From Durusdinium trenchii (taxonomy: Eukaryota > Sar > Dinophyceae > Suessiales > Symbiodiniaceae), in assembly GCA_963970005.1 (NCBI GenBank), contig CAXAMN010025251.1, forward strand, positions 680,347 to 744,346: 64,000 nucleotides of DNA, given 5' to 3'. Under the pieces are notes generated by a model that worked only from the letters and a program-made list of their open reading frames with translations, did no database searches and had not been told where the DNA came from. Shown here in pieces: positions 54,840-64,000 of the stretch (positions are counted from its first letter, which is position 1; the number at the start of each line of letters is the position of its first letter). The position numbers were made by a program, and so were the translations under genes.

Positions 54840-57505
54840 CAATCTGGGAGCCTTCATTCTGTGTGTTGCGCGTGGAAGGTGTACAAGAAGCCTCGGAAGA
54901 ATGCCAAGCAGGTGGTGAAGAAGGATTTGAAGTCGGGACTGTTTTCGGGTAAGAAGATCTTCTCATCATGGAGCACGATTCGTGCTCCCCTTACTCCATG
55001 ATATGTGCAAGGCATGTTGCCTCATTTCTAATGTCCTTTTTTGACCAAGGCTGCTTTTCAGCGACCACTCGGGCTTCGGAAGAGCCCAGCAATAGGGGTA
55101 TCAATGATTTGGCGAATCAAATCTACCACGCTCCCGAATACAAGAGGGCATGTCAGAGTGCGAATGAGCCGGCGGGCAAGTATCTGTCCGTGGAAGCAGG
55201 GGAGTGGTTCAGCGGCTTGCCCCTAGGCTGGACCTCCTTGAAGCAGGGCATCATCAAGCACAGCGTCTTTGACAGCATGTTTCCGGACGCCAAGCTGCAG
55301 GCTGGACACAATTCAGTCCGGACATATGCTCAATGAGTTGACACTGGTCAGAATGGGAAAGTGCCGGTGATCTCTTTGTTCACTGGCTGTGGGGCCCTTG
55401 AGCTGGCCATGAGCAAGCCTGGACCCCAGTTGAAGAGAGTCCTCTCCGCATTTCACCTACCTGCAACCATTCTATATTTTTGACCATCGCTCAAGCTTCC
55501 TAGAAAGACCATTGCTCTCATGTCATCAGCCAGTCATCATTCATTCCAGTTTTCTGTTTGTGTGTATGGATTCCATCCCTGCTTGGCGTGTGAGCCTTGT
55601 GTTTGGGCCACATCCCTAGCAGCCTGCCATTTGCGCCCGCCTGATAGAGTATCCCTCGATCGGCAGCGTTTAGGCCAGGTTGTTGCAAGTCGTACTGTGC
55701 ACAGGATCTGTTTTGCAAAGTTAAAGCTTTCCCACGTCATGCGCAAGTGGCACGTGGTGACAACTTGTCAGGATGGATGCCAGCCGCACCTCTACAGGGG
55801 CATCTGCTCCAGCCAACGAACAGTCTGCAGTTGTCAAGACGGTCGGCATCAACCAAGTGAGGCCACACAATGTGCGTTGGTGGAGTGTGTGAAGTGATTG
55901 TACTTCAGACGCATGTTTGCGAGAGGTTCTTTTTTCCAGAGTGGTGAACAATGAAGAATGAAGTCGTGTGTTGCCGATCTTGACAGGGTCCCTTATGGCA
56001 CAAGAATCAGCACCAAATGGCAAGGCAAAGAGCGAATATCTCAGATTGTTGCAGCACTTGATGTGAAATGTTTGAGATTTGATGCCACTTCGTGATCCTG
56101 AGGTGGTTTTGGTGCTGGCCCATGAAGCAATGGTTGGAAGTCCCACCGCCGGCCAGAACCTAAAGGTCATTTGCAATGGTTGGGGTTGTGTATATACTTG
56201 TTGCAAGGATGCACCTCGCCAACGAGACTGACCCTGCGGGCAATCCGCAGAAATCAAAAAGCACCTTCAGACTTTGCGCCGTTTTTTCACTGTTTAACCT
56301 ATAAAAACAGACCTGAAGTGTGGCTAGCTTGCCTGTTTGAACTTGGCCTGAAAAGTTGTATGCTTTTCGAGATGAGATGGACCCTGAGGTATGTGTGGGC
56401 AACCGATATGGCCCCTTTCTTAGTGTTGATGACCATGTCCCAACGTGTTCGTTCCAGACTCAAGCTTGCCCGCCAAGGTCGAGGCCAGTGAGTACTGCAG
56501 AAATCTACTCTTTGCACGGATGTGCGAAGGTTTTTTGCACAAAGCCCATTTGTGGCCAGACGTGACAACCTTCAAGGTTCCAACCAACACACTTGCCCAG
56601 GGATGTGGCGGCGGATTCCCCTGCCAGGCTGGGCCACGAGTGGGGATGAAGGTGGCGGCTCCCGTTCATTCTATCATTTTTGTATCTTTGAAAAGGGGAT
56701 GAGAGTACAGAGTCCATTCAAGCATTTCTTCGAGTTCACTGCCAGGGGATCAGTTGCGGTGGAAAGCAGGGCGGCCTTTCCGACGGTCGATCGGGTCTCC
56801 TGACTCATTGCTTCCGGGTTTTTGACAACTTGCCACCATCCCAACGGTCAGGTCCTTAAAGATGATATGTTCCCTTCACTTTTGAAACGATTTTTCTGAG
56901 GCATCATTGATCCTCTTGACTTTTTCAGTTTTTGCAACCAGGAAATTTTTGTTCCTGGAGAACGTCAAGTCAATCCTTTCGAAGCAGACCGAGATGCAGG
57001 ATGTAATGAAGTACATAATCAAGGCCAGGGGCAAGTTCTTGTCAGCCGACCCAAGCCTGAAGCTGTCTCCAGGAATGTGATTCAAGGGGGCTGGCCCTGC
57101 GGTGGGCTTCTGTATCCCTTGACAACGTTGGATTGCCGGTTCCCAGCTTGGTTTTCAATGCATTGTTGTGGATAGGATCCTTCGGATGCGTTTCATGCCT
57201 AGGCCCAGCGCAAGCGGACTTTTTCTGGGCATTTGCGGATGGGTGTGAGGATCTCTTCAAGGACTGGCTCACATCTGATAGAAAAGCAGCTGACATGTCC
57301 AAACCTGGGTCAGGACGTGGAGCTCAAGCCATTGAACAGTTTCCTGCAAGGCCAGTGGAATCAACTGAACAATGTTCCACGTCAGCGGTGGCTTTGCACC
57401 GAGCCTGGCGACGATTACGATGAGCGTATCCATGTAATGGGGAATCTAGTGGTTCCCGCGTGTGGGCAACTTGCCGGTTCCATACTGCACAGCATGGGAG
57501 CCTGA
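54840..57505 (+). CDS. C5 cytosine DNA methyltransferase, dinoflagellate type
   Basis: Adds a methyl group to cytosine in DNA, in the nucleus. Exons by phase: to 54948 (KNAKQVVKKDLKSGLFS); 55062-55300 (WFSGLPLGWTSLKQG); 55352 to about 55421 (motif I, PVISLFTGCGALELAMS); 56458-56627 (EASEYCRNLLFARM, DVTTF, motif IV GGFPCQ with the catalytic Cys); 56746-56846 (GISCGGKQGGLSDGRSGLLT, CFRVFDNL); 56942-57023 (motif VI, FLFLENVKSIL); 57073-57138 (SRGLALRWASVSLDNVGLP); 57203-57505 (motif VIII QRKR; RWLC; motif X, VMGNLVVPACGQLAGSILHS). Introns: GT-AG 54949-55061, GC-AG 55301-55351, GC-AG 56628-56745, GT-AG 56847-56941, GC-AG 57024-57072, GT-AG 57139-57202. The roughly 1-kb gap between motifs I and IV is less sure (possible GA donor at 55422). 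All key motifs are intact, so it may be functional. In Symbiodinium such enzymes are known inside retrotransposons, but no reverse transcriptase motif was seen here. The N-terminus is undefined. Confidence 0.85.
54970..54988. repeat. Short palindrome in the 54949-55061 intron
   Basis: GGAGCACGATTCGTGCTCC folds with 9-bp arms. Confidence 0.6.
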
Positions 57506-57909
57506 TGTGTTTCGAGTGTAGCTTTGCAATTCGCTTTTCAGCCGCTGCTCAATTCACCTCATTGGAGGATAGGTTCACTTGCCTGCTAAGTGATTGCAAC
57601 CTTGTCCTCGCGTGCAAAATTGATGTTGGCGCTTGTGAACCTCACTTTTGCCCATGACAAGTTTTCTTAGCGCAGACAGCAGATCGACGCCTGTCTTCAA
57701 GGTGGTTTAGTCTGTGTGGTCTCCCATGACACATTTCTAGGTTTTTGTTTCCAAAGCGGGTAAAGCCAACCTTGAGTCAACCCACCATGCACTTGAACTT
57801 GTATCAGACATGCAACCTTTGACATATGTCGTTCACATATCGAAAAACAACCTAAATGTTGATATAATGTGCAAACTAATTGTTTTACAACTGCTTGCTG
57901 CGCAAGCCG

Positions 57910-60636
57910 ATGGATTCGGAGACACAACTCCCTCCGGTGGTCGACCTGTCTGAGAGCTCACCGGAAGCCGAAGCGGCGCCGCCGCAACGACCATGTGGAA
58001 GGAAAAGAAAAAGAAAGAACCAACCGTCTTCCGCGAAGCCGCCTCCGCTTGACGATGCCGTGCGGGTCCAAACCATGTTGTCCAAAAAGTGTTCGAGGAA
58101 AAGTTCAGGTTCCTGCCGCGATGCCTTCAGGGACAAGGGTGGGGTGAAAGAGTTGGTGGCCTTCAGGTCCAAATGGTCTGAATTGCACAAGCTAGATCAA
58201 GATGAAGTTGCGCCTCGCATGCGCTTCAATGCGCTGCTGGTTTCACAAGTGAAGTCCCCCAAAGTAGAAACAAATGTCACGCAAGTGGCTTCCCGAACTT
58301 CGCTTTCAGGCATTCGACAGGATCAAGGACACGATTGCAAAGGCCGAAGAGTCAGGGGGCAGGACGCAGTGGTCTTTCCTGGGCCGAGATGTTTGCCTCC
58401 GATGTTTCAAGGCTTTGCATGGGTTGGGTCCATTGGCTTGCGCATATTGAAGTATATTTTTTGTTTTGATGTTGAAAGGTTAAGTTTTCACGAGGTCAAA
58501 GACATGGCAAATTTTGTGTTTCTCCGCTGTTCCAAACGGACCCCACCAAGTCACCAAGTCTTAAAAGTGTTTAAGGAGTTTTAGCAGACTTGGGTGGGTC
58601 CGTTTGGAACCCCGGAGAAACAAGACATTTGGCACAAAGAAAGTGTTCTGTAAGGTACTGGTCGCTTCGCCCGGCTCCTCAAAGGAGTCAAGAGGGGCGA
58701 TCGCAAACCCCCAGCAGATTTGCGCTACCTGAAGAAGTCTGAAGGTTGTTCAATGAGGCCGGCGGATTCCGAGATGGTGTCGAGCGTTTTGTCATTCCTC
58801 GAAAGCATTTACAATAGCATGGCGGAGACCCTCCCAGACGTGAGGGACACATTGCAGGATGTTTTTCCTGACTGCAGTGATTCAGATCCCTATCTAGCAG
58901 CCATGGATTTTGACGGGCCAGTTGAAAAGCCGCCGAAGGGGAAGAAGATGCGAAGAGGTGTTCAGGTCGCTCCAGGTCGCACGGTTCAGGAAGGTTGCGA
59001 ACTCAGATTTCTACCGCCTGGAACTATGAAGGAGTTCTGGGTGCAGTACTGCCAGGGTTGTCCAACTACCGCGCGAAAGGCCAGCTTCCCAACTTTTTGG
59101 AGACTGTGGGCATCTCACTACTCGTTCATGCGCTTTCGGACGACCTCTTCCCACGCCCAGTGTGCCTTGCGCGTTCTTCGGTAATCATTTCACCTTGTAC
59201 CAATTACTGTATTGAAAGAGTCGTCGTTTTGTTGTGACAATGGCGGTAAGTTGAGGTAACGAGTGTGTGAAACACAAATCTTTGATCTCTGGCCTTGGGT
59301 ACCACCTGGCGGCGCGCATCATGCAGCAGAAGCTTCTGTATGAGCATCAACGAGCTCAGTTTGCAGACAGAGTCAAGTACTGGCAGACAAGAGGCGAAAG
59401 CCGCAATCGTGGCCTCACCATATGCCTCATCCAAGACGGGATGGACCAAGCTAAGTTTGCCATTCCGAGAGGCAGACTACTTCGCGCCAAATGCTTTGAG
59501 AAGCTCAACCGACCCCGGTTACACCTGGTTGGCGTTCTGGCGCACGGACACCACGTGGGACTGTACTTGAGCGAAGCAGACTTGACGAAAGACAGCAATA
59601 CGTCTGCCGAAATTTTTGCGCACACAATGAGTGTTTGTGCCAGACGGGGGGTAGACCTATCCACATGCAATATTGTCCTTCAGGCGGACAACACAGTTCG
59701 CGAAATCAAAAACGGGATTTTGATGCGGCTGTGCGCAAGTTGGGTATCAGACGGCCTTTGCTCATCCGCCACAATGAGTTTTTTGAGATCAGGATGCTTG
59801 CCCCGAGGTTTCAGTGTTTAATTGTGTTTGCCCGCCAGTCCTTCGTGTATCGCCTTGCGTGCAGTAGCAATCTGTTTACCGGGCATGTGAGGTCATAGTC
59901 ATGAAGACATTGACCAATGCTTCGCGCAGCTATCCGAATTTGTGAAGAATAATATGAAGATCGCGCACACTTCTGACGATGTTTTGGCAGCGTTGCCACG
60001 CTTTGTGGTGCAAATGGACAGACCCTTTGAATCAGAGCGCTTCGCTGTCAAGCTTGATGCAGTCCGTAATTGGACACTCGGTGATGTAATGAAGTCAGGA
60101 TCAAACCAAAACCCAAAATGTTTGAAAACAACTTTTTTAAATTGGAGCACAGCGTGAAGTGTTGGAGGCGCGGATGGTTGGCCAGTGCAATTCCAGTTAT
60201 GCTGAAGGGCATTGCCGGGCCTGGGGCTCCTCACGTGATGCACTTTGTACGAAGAATCAACGCAGGCTGTTGCAGCGCAATGTACAGCATGAGCATTTTG
60301 TTTGATCAGTTACTCCTTGACCGTAACCCATACTGAGCTGCCAGGATTGCAGGACAAACCCGAGATTGTGCAGAACGACTTCTGGCGGTGTGACGAGCAT
60401 CCTCATGATGTTCTTCTCAGGCTAACATTCGCTTTGTCAGTTTGTTGGACTCTGTGGCAACGCGGTTCTGTTTGCGGTTGGCTTTCAAGATGTGTTTTTG
60501 GCAACGCAACATTGTAAAGATTCTGCGCAGGACAAAGCAATGGATGCATCAGGTTGACTACAGCCACACGTTTCTGTTTTTGCCCCGGTTGGTTGCGCTT
60601 CAGCAGCTTCCAATTGGTTTGCCAGCAGGCTCATGA
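57910..60636 (+). CDS. DUF7869-like protein (RNase H-fold/transposase-like), 7 or 8 exons
   Basis: ATG at 57910. N-terminus: acidic start, basic stretch GRKRKRKNQ, Cys/His-like block (KKCSRKSSGSC). Then WSFLGRDVCLRCFKALHGLG, RFARLLKGVKRGDRKPPADL, LRFLPPGTMKEFWVQYCQ, HAQC, and the core: GLTICLIQDGMDQAKFAIPR, QADNTVREIKNGI, GHSHEDIDQCFAQLSEFV, MLKGIAGPGAPHVMHFVRR, DFWRCDEHPHDVLL, SHTFLFLP; stop 60634-60636. The order DGMDQ, ADNxxxExKN, GHSHEDID is the pattern I know as DUF7869, with D/D/E-like residues as in RNase H-fold nucleases; nuclease or transposase activity is inference. Introns: GT-AG 58428-58654; about 59181-59263; GA-AG 59793-59891; GT-AG 60081-60196; GC-AG 60262-60337; GC-AG 60421-60530; each restores a motif in phase. 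A frame change at 58230-58285 fits a 55-nt GC-AG intron (58231-58285) or a +1 slip. Starts 405 bp after the methyltransferase stop, same strand. Confidence 0.75.
58506..58633. repeat. Long inverted repeat inside an intron
   Basis: Arms of about 47 bp (58506-58552 and 58587-58633) pair with few mismatches; the strongest part is GTTCCAAACGGACCC and TGTTTCTCCG with their complements. It fills more than half of the 58428-58654 intron and looks like a MITE or a foldback introner. Confidence 0.75.
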
Positions 60637-61557
60637 AAAACATGTTTGTCAAAACTCCAAGTTCATTCGCGCGTGCTATACACAACCAGCCCTGCGTATA
60701 ATTGCCAGCCAATTTTCCACTCAGTGTCGGTAGAGCCAGCAAGTCCCCGTTTTTAGTGCAGTGTCCATGAAGCACAGACCTTTGTAAGCGCCCCCAACTA
60801 CCAGATAAAAAGCAAAAACCAAAGTTTGCAAGCTGGACCACTCTCAACTATGTGTAGAACGGCATCCTTTCCATTGCCCCACGCACACACACTGTGCAGC
60901 AGGGGCGTAAGCAGCAAAAAGCACCACCAACGCGATTTGAGTTTCGGGTTGCTGCAATTTCTTGCTTGAGCGCAGTGGCCCAAAGCACACATGTACTTGC
61001 CAAGATCCGCTCCCTCCTGATGTTGCCCAGCAACAGGCTGTTGGGCGCCTATTTACTTGGGCGTGGGTTTTGGGCACGTTCTTCCGATCGCTCGCGCAGA
61101 CATTTCTTTGCTATGTTCATTCCCTCCAGATGGCCACAGCAGGTTCCATTCGCTCCAAATGTTGCCTTCAAGTTTGCCGAAGTGCACTCCTTTGAAGGGC
61201 TTGTTTGTAGAATCTTGTTTTTCACTGCAGTGCGACTTGAGAGTGCGCGTGCGTGCGAGCTGCTCCATCTCTTTTGTTCATGCTATGTTCTTCCATGGTA
61301 ATTATTGTTGTTGTTAATTTGCCATCCAAGACACTCTCAACCTTTGTTGGACTCCCATTGCCCTCGCAGAAGATAGACGCAACAGGACTTTGCAATTTTA
61401 GCTTTCATGGTTTGCAAGAAACCTGTAGATGTCTGTTTCTTTTGGATGAAGGTGACTGCAGCATTGTGTCAGCTGCCAGCTGAAACTAATTTGTGTAGAC
61501 AAATTTATACATTCATGTGTTGGTTTGAATTCCATTAAGTGAATCGCCGTGGCCAGC
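60637..61557. other. Weak coding evidence only
   Basis: A plus frame at 60894-61301 contains AKIRSLLMLPSNRLLGAYLL and a frame at 61253-61483 overlaps it. Neither shows a domain. They may contain exons of the gene that continues at 61558. Confidence 0.3.
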
Positions 61558-61759
61558 TACAGCTGAACGAAATGATGTCGGAGAAGCCTATGCGAGCGAT
61601 GTGAGAAAGTATTTACCGGTCATGAGGCAGCCCGAGTTTGGGTTGTGCAAGGCCGCGGATTACTTGGAACAGTTCATCACTAACACACTGGTTCGGGCCC
61701 CGCTGCTAGATGTGGCAGAGACACTCAGCTTTGTTTTGAGTTTAACTACTGCTTCGTGA
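61558..61759 (+). CDS. Candidate exon, unknown product
   Basis: After GTGGCCAG (about 61556): TAERNDVGEAYASDVRKYLP, VMRQPEFGLCKAADYLEQFI and TNTLVRAPLLDVAETLSFVL, stop at 61757-61759. Clearly protein-like; no family recognised. Probably the same gene as the basic C-terminus at 62194-62412. Confidence 0.45.
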
Positions 61760-61805
61760 AAAAGTGCAATGTACTGTACCCAAGTTTTTTTGCACCAGAT
61801 TTGGT

Positions 61806-61861
61806 GGCAATTTTCCTCTTGGGTTGGCCCCGTCCTTGGCCAACCCAAGAGGAAAATTGCC
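61806..61861. repeat. Perfect 24-bp inverted repeat
   Basis: Arms 61806-61829 and 61838-61861 (GGCAATTTTCCTCTTGGGTT then GGCC, and the complement) separated by CCGTCCTT. Pairing continues imperfectly into CCAGATTTGG/CCAAGATTTGG. Confidence 0.8.
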
Positions 61862-62193
61862 AAGATTTGGTTCATCTTGTTTCACTTTTGCGCCAAGGAT
61901 GCGGTTGCGCCGTCATGGAGAAGTCAGCCGAAGAGCCAGTGATTACGACAGGCAACAGCCCTTTCCCTTTTGAACGTTTCAGCGCATTAGGGCTAGTTAC
62001 TTCCCATTCCCTTTTATGTTAGCCGTTTTTCTGGGAGCTTACTAGCGGCAATGCTAGGACCCGATCCTTTGAAATTTTGCCGAATCCTTTGAGGTTCGAT
62101 CCTCAGTTTCTGCAGAGGCTATGTTTGGCATTTGTTGGGCGAATTAAAGGCCCAAATGAACACGCAGTTTTTTGAGCTTGAACTTGAACGCAG

Positions 62194-62412
62194 ATGGTTG
62201 CGCTGAGGCTGACCAGATCTGACGGACACAAGAAGGAAACGAAGCTGTACCAGCAGCGATGCATTTTTCAGGCGGCGGCGCAGATTTGGGCTGAGGGAGT
62301 CTCTTGGAGTGAAGCGATGGATCTAGCTGAGAAAGCTTTTGAGGAAGCGCGTCCAAAGGGGAGAGGGAAAGGAAAAGCTAAGGGCAAGGGAAAACGGAAA
62401 GGAAAGTCGTGA
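62194..62412 (+). CDS. Lys/Gly-rich C-terminus of an unrecognised protein
   Basis: LYQQRCIFQAAAQIWAEGVS then WSEAMDLAEKAFEEARPK and a tail of GKGK/GKAKGKGKRK to the stop at 62410-62412. An amphipathic helix followed by a Gly-Lys tail is a frequent C-terminus of dinoflagellate proteins, including ones encoded by repeated elements; it may bind nucleic acid. GTG at 62194 is probably not the start; upstream exons such as 61558-61759 likely belong to it. Confidence 0.55.
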   Translation: MVALRLTRSDGHKKETKLYQQRCIFQAAAQIWAEGVSWSEAMDLAEKAFEEARPKGRGKGKAKGKGKRKGKS

Positions 62413-63000
62413 ACAGTTGCGTGGCGCTGTCAATGAGCTCAACGTGCCCTTGAGAGACCCTTGGACTTGCGTAGTGCTGCATACTGTCTTGGTATTTTAC
62501 CATTCTAAGTGTAATTCTAAAGGCGCATCTAAAGAGTGTGCTTGGGCAAGGATCCCTGTCAACCACCTTCTATCAGCGTAGTATGTTTCGCAGCTACTGA
62601 GTGGTGGAGCCGCTGCCGGACTGTTTCACAATTCTCTGGCTTCAGGGCAAGCTTCCCAATGGACTAGGTTCAATACTGATTCTTGACATATGGGACCCTT
62701 TGTCGTGTTCCTAAACCCTAAGGGAAAAATGGGGTGCGGCATGGAGGTTAGGGGGTGCCATGTGAAGTGTCGGTGCAAACGAGTGGTGGGATCAGCCGGA
62801 AATCAGACTCCAATTGCCTGATGTGTCAAGCAGCTTTGAAGCCACGAATCCTAGATCACTTTGGTGGATTGCAGCCCGGTCTTTTCAAGAAATGGACAGT
62901 TTGAAATGTTACAAAGGTTATGAAAAATCAAGCAAACAAGGCCAGCTTCCACCAATCAGACCTCACATCGGTGGCTTTCTGATCTCCTCCCAAAGATGGT
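62413..63000. other. Spacer with one weak candidate exon
   Basis: 62814-63002 is open (FEATNPRSLWWIAARSFQEM, QGQLPPIRPHIGGFLISSQR) and ends near ATG|GTGAGA, so an exon is possible. A single CCTAAACCCTAAGGG at 62709-62723 is telomere-like but not repeated. Confidence 0.3.
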
Positions 63001-63059
63001 GAGAAGCCACGATTTGTGCCTGTGATTGGTGAATGTATGCACCAAGCGCCCTAAGGGCG

Positions 63060-63320
63060 GGGAGTGTCGGATTTTGGATGCGTCCGACGCTCAAAGTGTC
63101 GGATCATACCTCGAATTGGCGGGTTTTCGCGTATGTGGCCCATGCTTCTGGAATCAAGCTGATGTTTGTTGGTGTAAAGTGTCGGATTTGCTAAGCGCCC
63201 AGTGCTAGAAGTGTCGGATTTTTAGCGCGTCCAATTTGAGAAGTGTCGGATTCTTGGCGCGCCGCATGCGAGAAGTGTCGGATTTTTGGCGCGCCAAGTG
63301 CTGGAAGTGTCGGGTTCTTT
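63060..63320. repeat. AAGTGTCGGATTTTTGGCGC tandem repeat
   Basis: AGTGTCGGAT or a near match at about 63065, 63096, 63178, 63209, 63240, 63275 and 63305, mostly 31-35 bp apart. Several units carry the self-complementary GGCGCGCC or a GCGC relative. Lies 250-500 bp before the ATG at 63571. Confidence 0.75.
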
Positions 63321-63570
63321 TTGATGTACAAGTGCGTGGTGCTGCAAGAACAAATTGTCCGTTTTCTATCCTGCCATTGACAAAGACAAGTTTGTTTACC
63401 CGGTTGCGCAAGTCAAGGCTGAGGTCCTTGTCGAGGGTGCGTTGTTACCTTTTTGAGCTTTCCTTCCTGCTTGGGAGTTGCTTGAAACTTTGTTCATGTC
63501 ATCGGTCAAGTTTTGAACAGCTTTGATGAGGTAGGCTTTTGGTTCTTTTGGAAGGGCCGCTTTTGCTCAG

Positions 63571-64000
63571 TATGCCACCCGCAAAGCGGAAGTCCGGTGG
63601 AGCAGACAAGAAGGGAGGTGCGAAGGCTTTGAAGGCTGACGATGCAGCTGACAGCGCAGCGCTTCCCCATGCTGAGTATTTCTACATTGGCAAGATCACT
63701 GAGTGGTCCCCGGTCACAATTTAGCATTTGGAGGACGGTTGCAATCTTTTACTTCCATAGTGACTCACTCCTCAGGTTCAAGTCCGTTGTCCTTCCTGTC
63801 GGTGGAGTTGACGCTTACTTGAACAAAGTCTACAACACCGAGGTGGCAGTTTTGTTCAGAAAGCTCTTACCGAGATTGAAGTTGGCAGGATGAAATGCTC
63901 AAGTTCGCTGGCTGGATTGACAGTTTTTGCCCTGCTGACGGAAAGCGACCTCCTGAGCTTTGAAAGGTTATGCTGGAGTGTACCGAGCATAAGTCCCTCT
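63571..64000 (+). CDS. 5' exons of a gene running off the window
   Basis: ATG at 63571 gives MPPAKRKSGGADKKGGAKAL then KADDAADSAALPHAEYFYIG, a basic, probably nuclear-directed N-terminus. A later exon (about 63868-63968) reads ALTEIEVGRMKCSSSLAGLT then VFALLTESDLLSFER and ends near GAAAG|GTTATG. The frame between them (63774-63893) is not settled. Product unknown. The tandem repeat just upstream could be its promoter region or the end of a neighbouring element. Confidence 0.4.

Noticed and set aside
55334..55336. TGA recoding in the methyltransferase
   Set aside because: A 51-nt GC-AG intron explains it without readthrough, and the other genes here use TGA as a normal stop.
55721..56257. 178-codon minus-strand open frame inside the methyltransferase gene
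   Set aside because: Lies in the presumed intron between motifs I and IV and shows no motif; likely chance.
62709..62723. Telomere-like CCTAAACCCTAAGGG
   Set aside because: Only one to two units, not in an array, and inside ordinary sequence.
49461..64000. Retrotransposon enzymes next to the methyltransferase
   Set aside because: I looked for a YxDD-type reverse transcriptase core, an aspartic protease DTG and long terminal direct repeats and saw none; a profile search could still find a decayed copy.

Overview
The window looks like nuclear DNA of a dinoflagellate, most likely a Symbiodiniaceae member. The evidence is: very sparse coding sequence in small exons; introns whose ends are often GC-AG or GA-AG rather than GT-AG; mostly plus-strand coding; a C5 cytosine methyltransferase of dinoflagellate type; a protein of the type I know as DUF7869; an EF-hand fragment; and many small foldback repeats. 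No bacterial operon, tRNA, rRNA or CRISPR feature was seen. Names rest on reading motifs by eye; no search was run.

Region 1 (1-4.8 kb) is a decayed mobile element. A DDE-transposase-like coding body (26-1701), broken by frameshifts, is followed by exons of a second, unrecognised gene (2012-4486). The introns of that gene share sequence with each other, and a cluster of long quasi-palindromes follows it (4.57-4.76 kb).

Region 2 (5-37 kb) is mostly non-coding. It holds short hairpin repeats (80-120 bp, MITE-like) in several families, labelled A-E and G here, each with two or more copies in the window. It also holds a 1.38-kb element with terminal inverted repeats (15368-16750) sitting inside a CACTCA-type satellite (15.25-17.79 kb). 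Scattered exon-like blocks are present, the clearest being an EF-hand C-terminus (18.5-18.7 kb) and a 99-bp exon at 27.01 kb.

Region 3 (37-49.2 kb) has a run of plus-strand exons, probably from one or more large genes. Two of them encode copies of a VGSW (starch-binding-like) domain; only one copy has an intron. An unidentified minus-strand coding block lies at 43.5-44.5 kb. A 1.2-kb repeat cluster lies at 40.2-41.4 kb. An (ATC)n tract and a 10-N assembly gap close the region.

Region 4 (49.5-64 kb) is the most gene-dense part, all plus strand. A C5-DNA methyltransferase (about 54.84-57.51 kb) with motifs I, IV, VI, VIII and X is followed 405 bp later by a DUF7869-like, RNase H-fold-like gene (57.91-60.64 kb). 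Most of their introns can be placed by phase and are 49-230 nt long with GT, GC or GA donors. Next come an exon, a Lys/Gly-rich protein C-terminus (62.19-62.41 kb), a tandem repeat (63.06-63.32 kb) and the start of another gene that runs off the end. The pairing of a methyltransferase with a transposase-like protein is the best candidate for an undescribed mobile system here.
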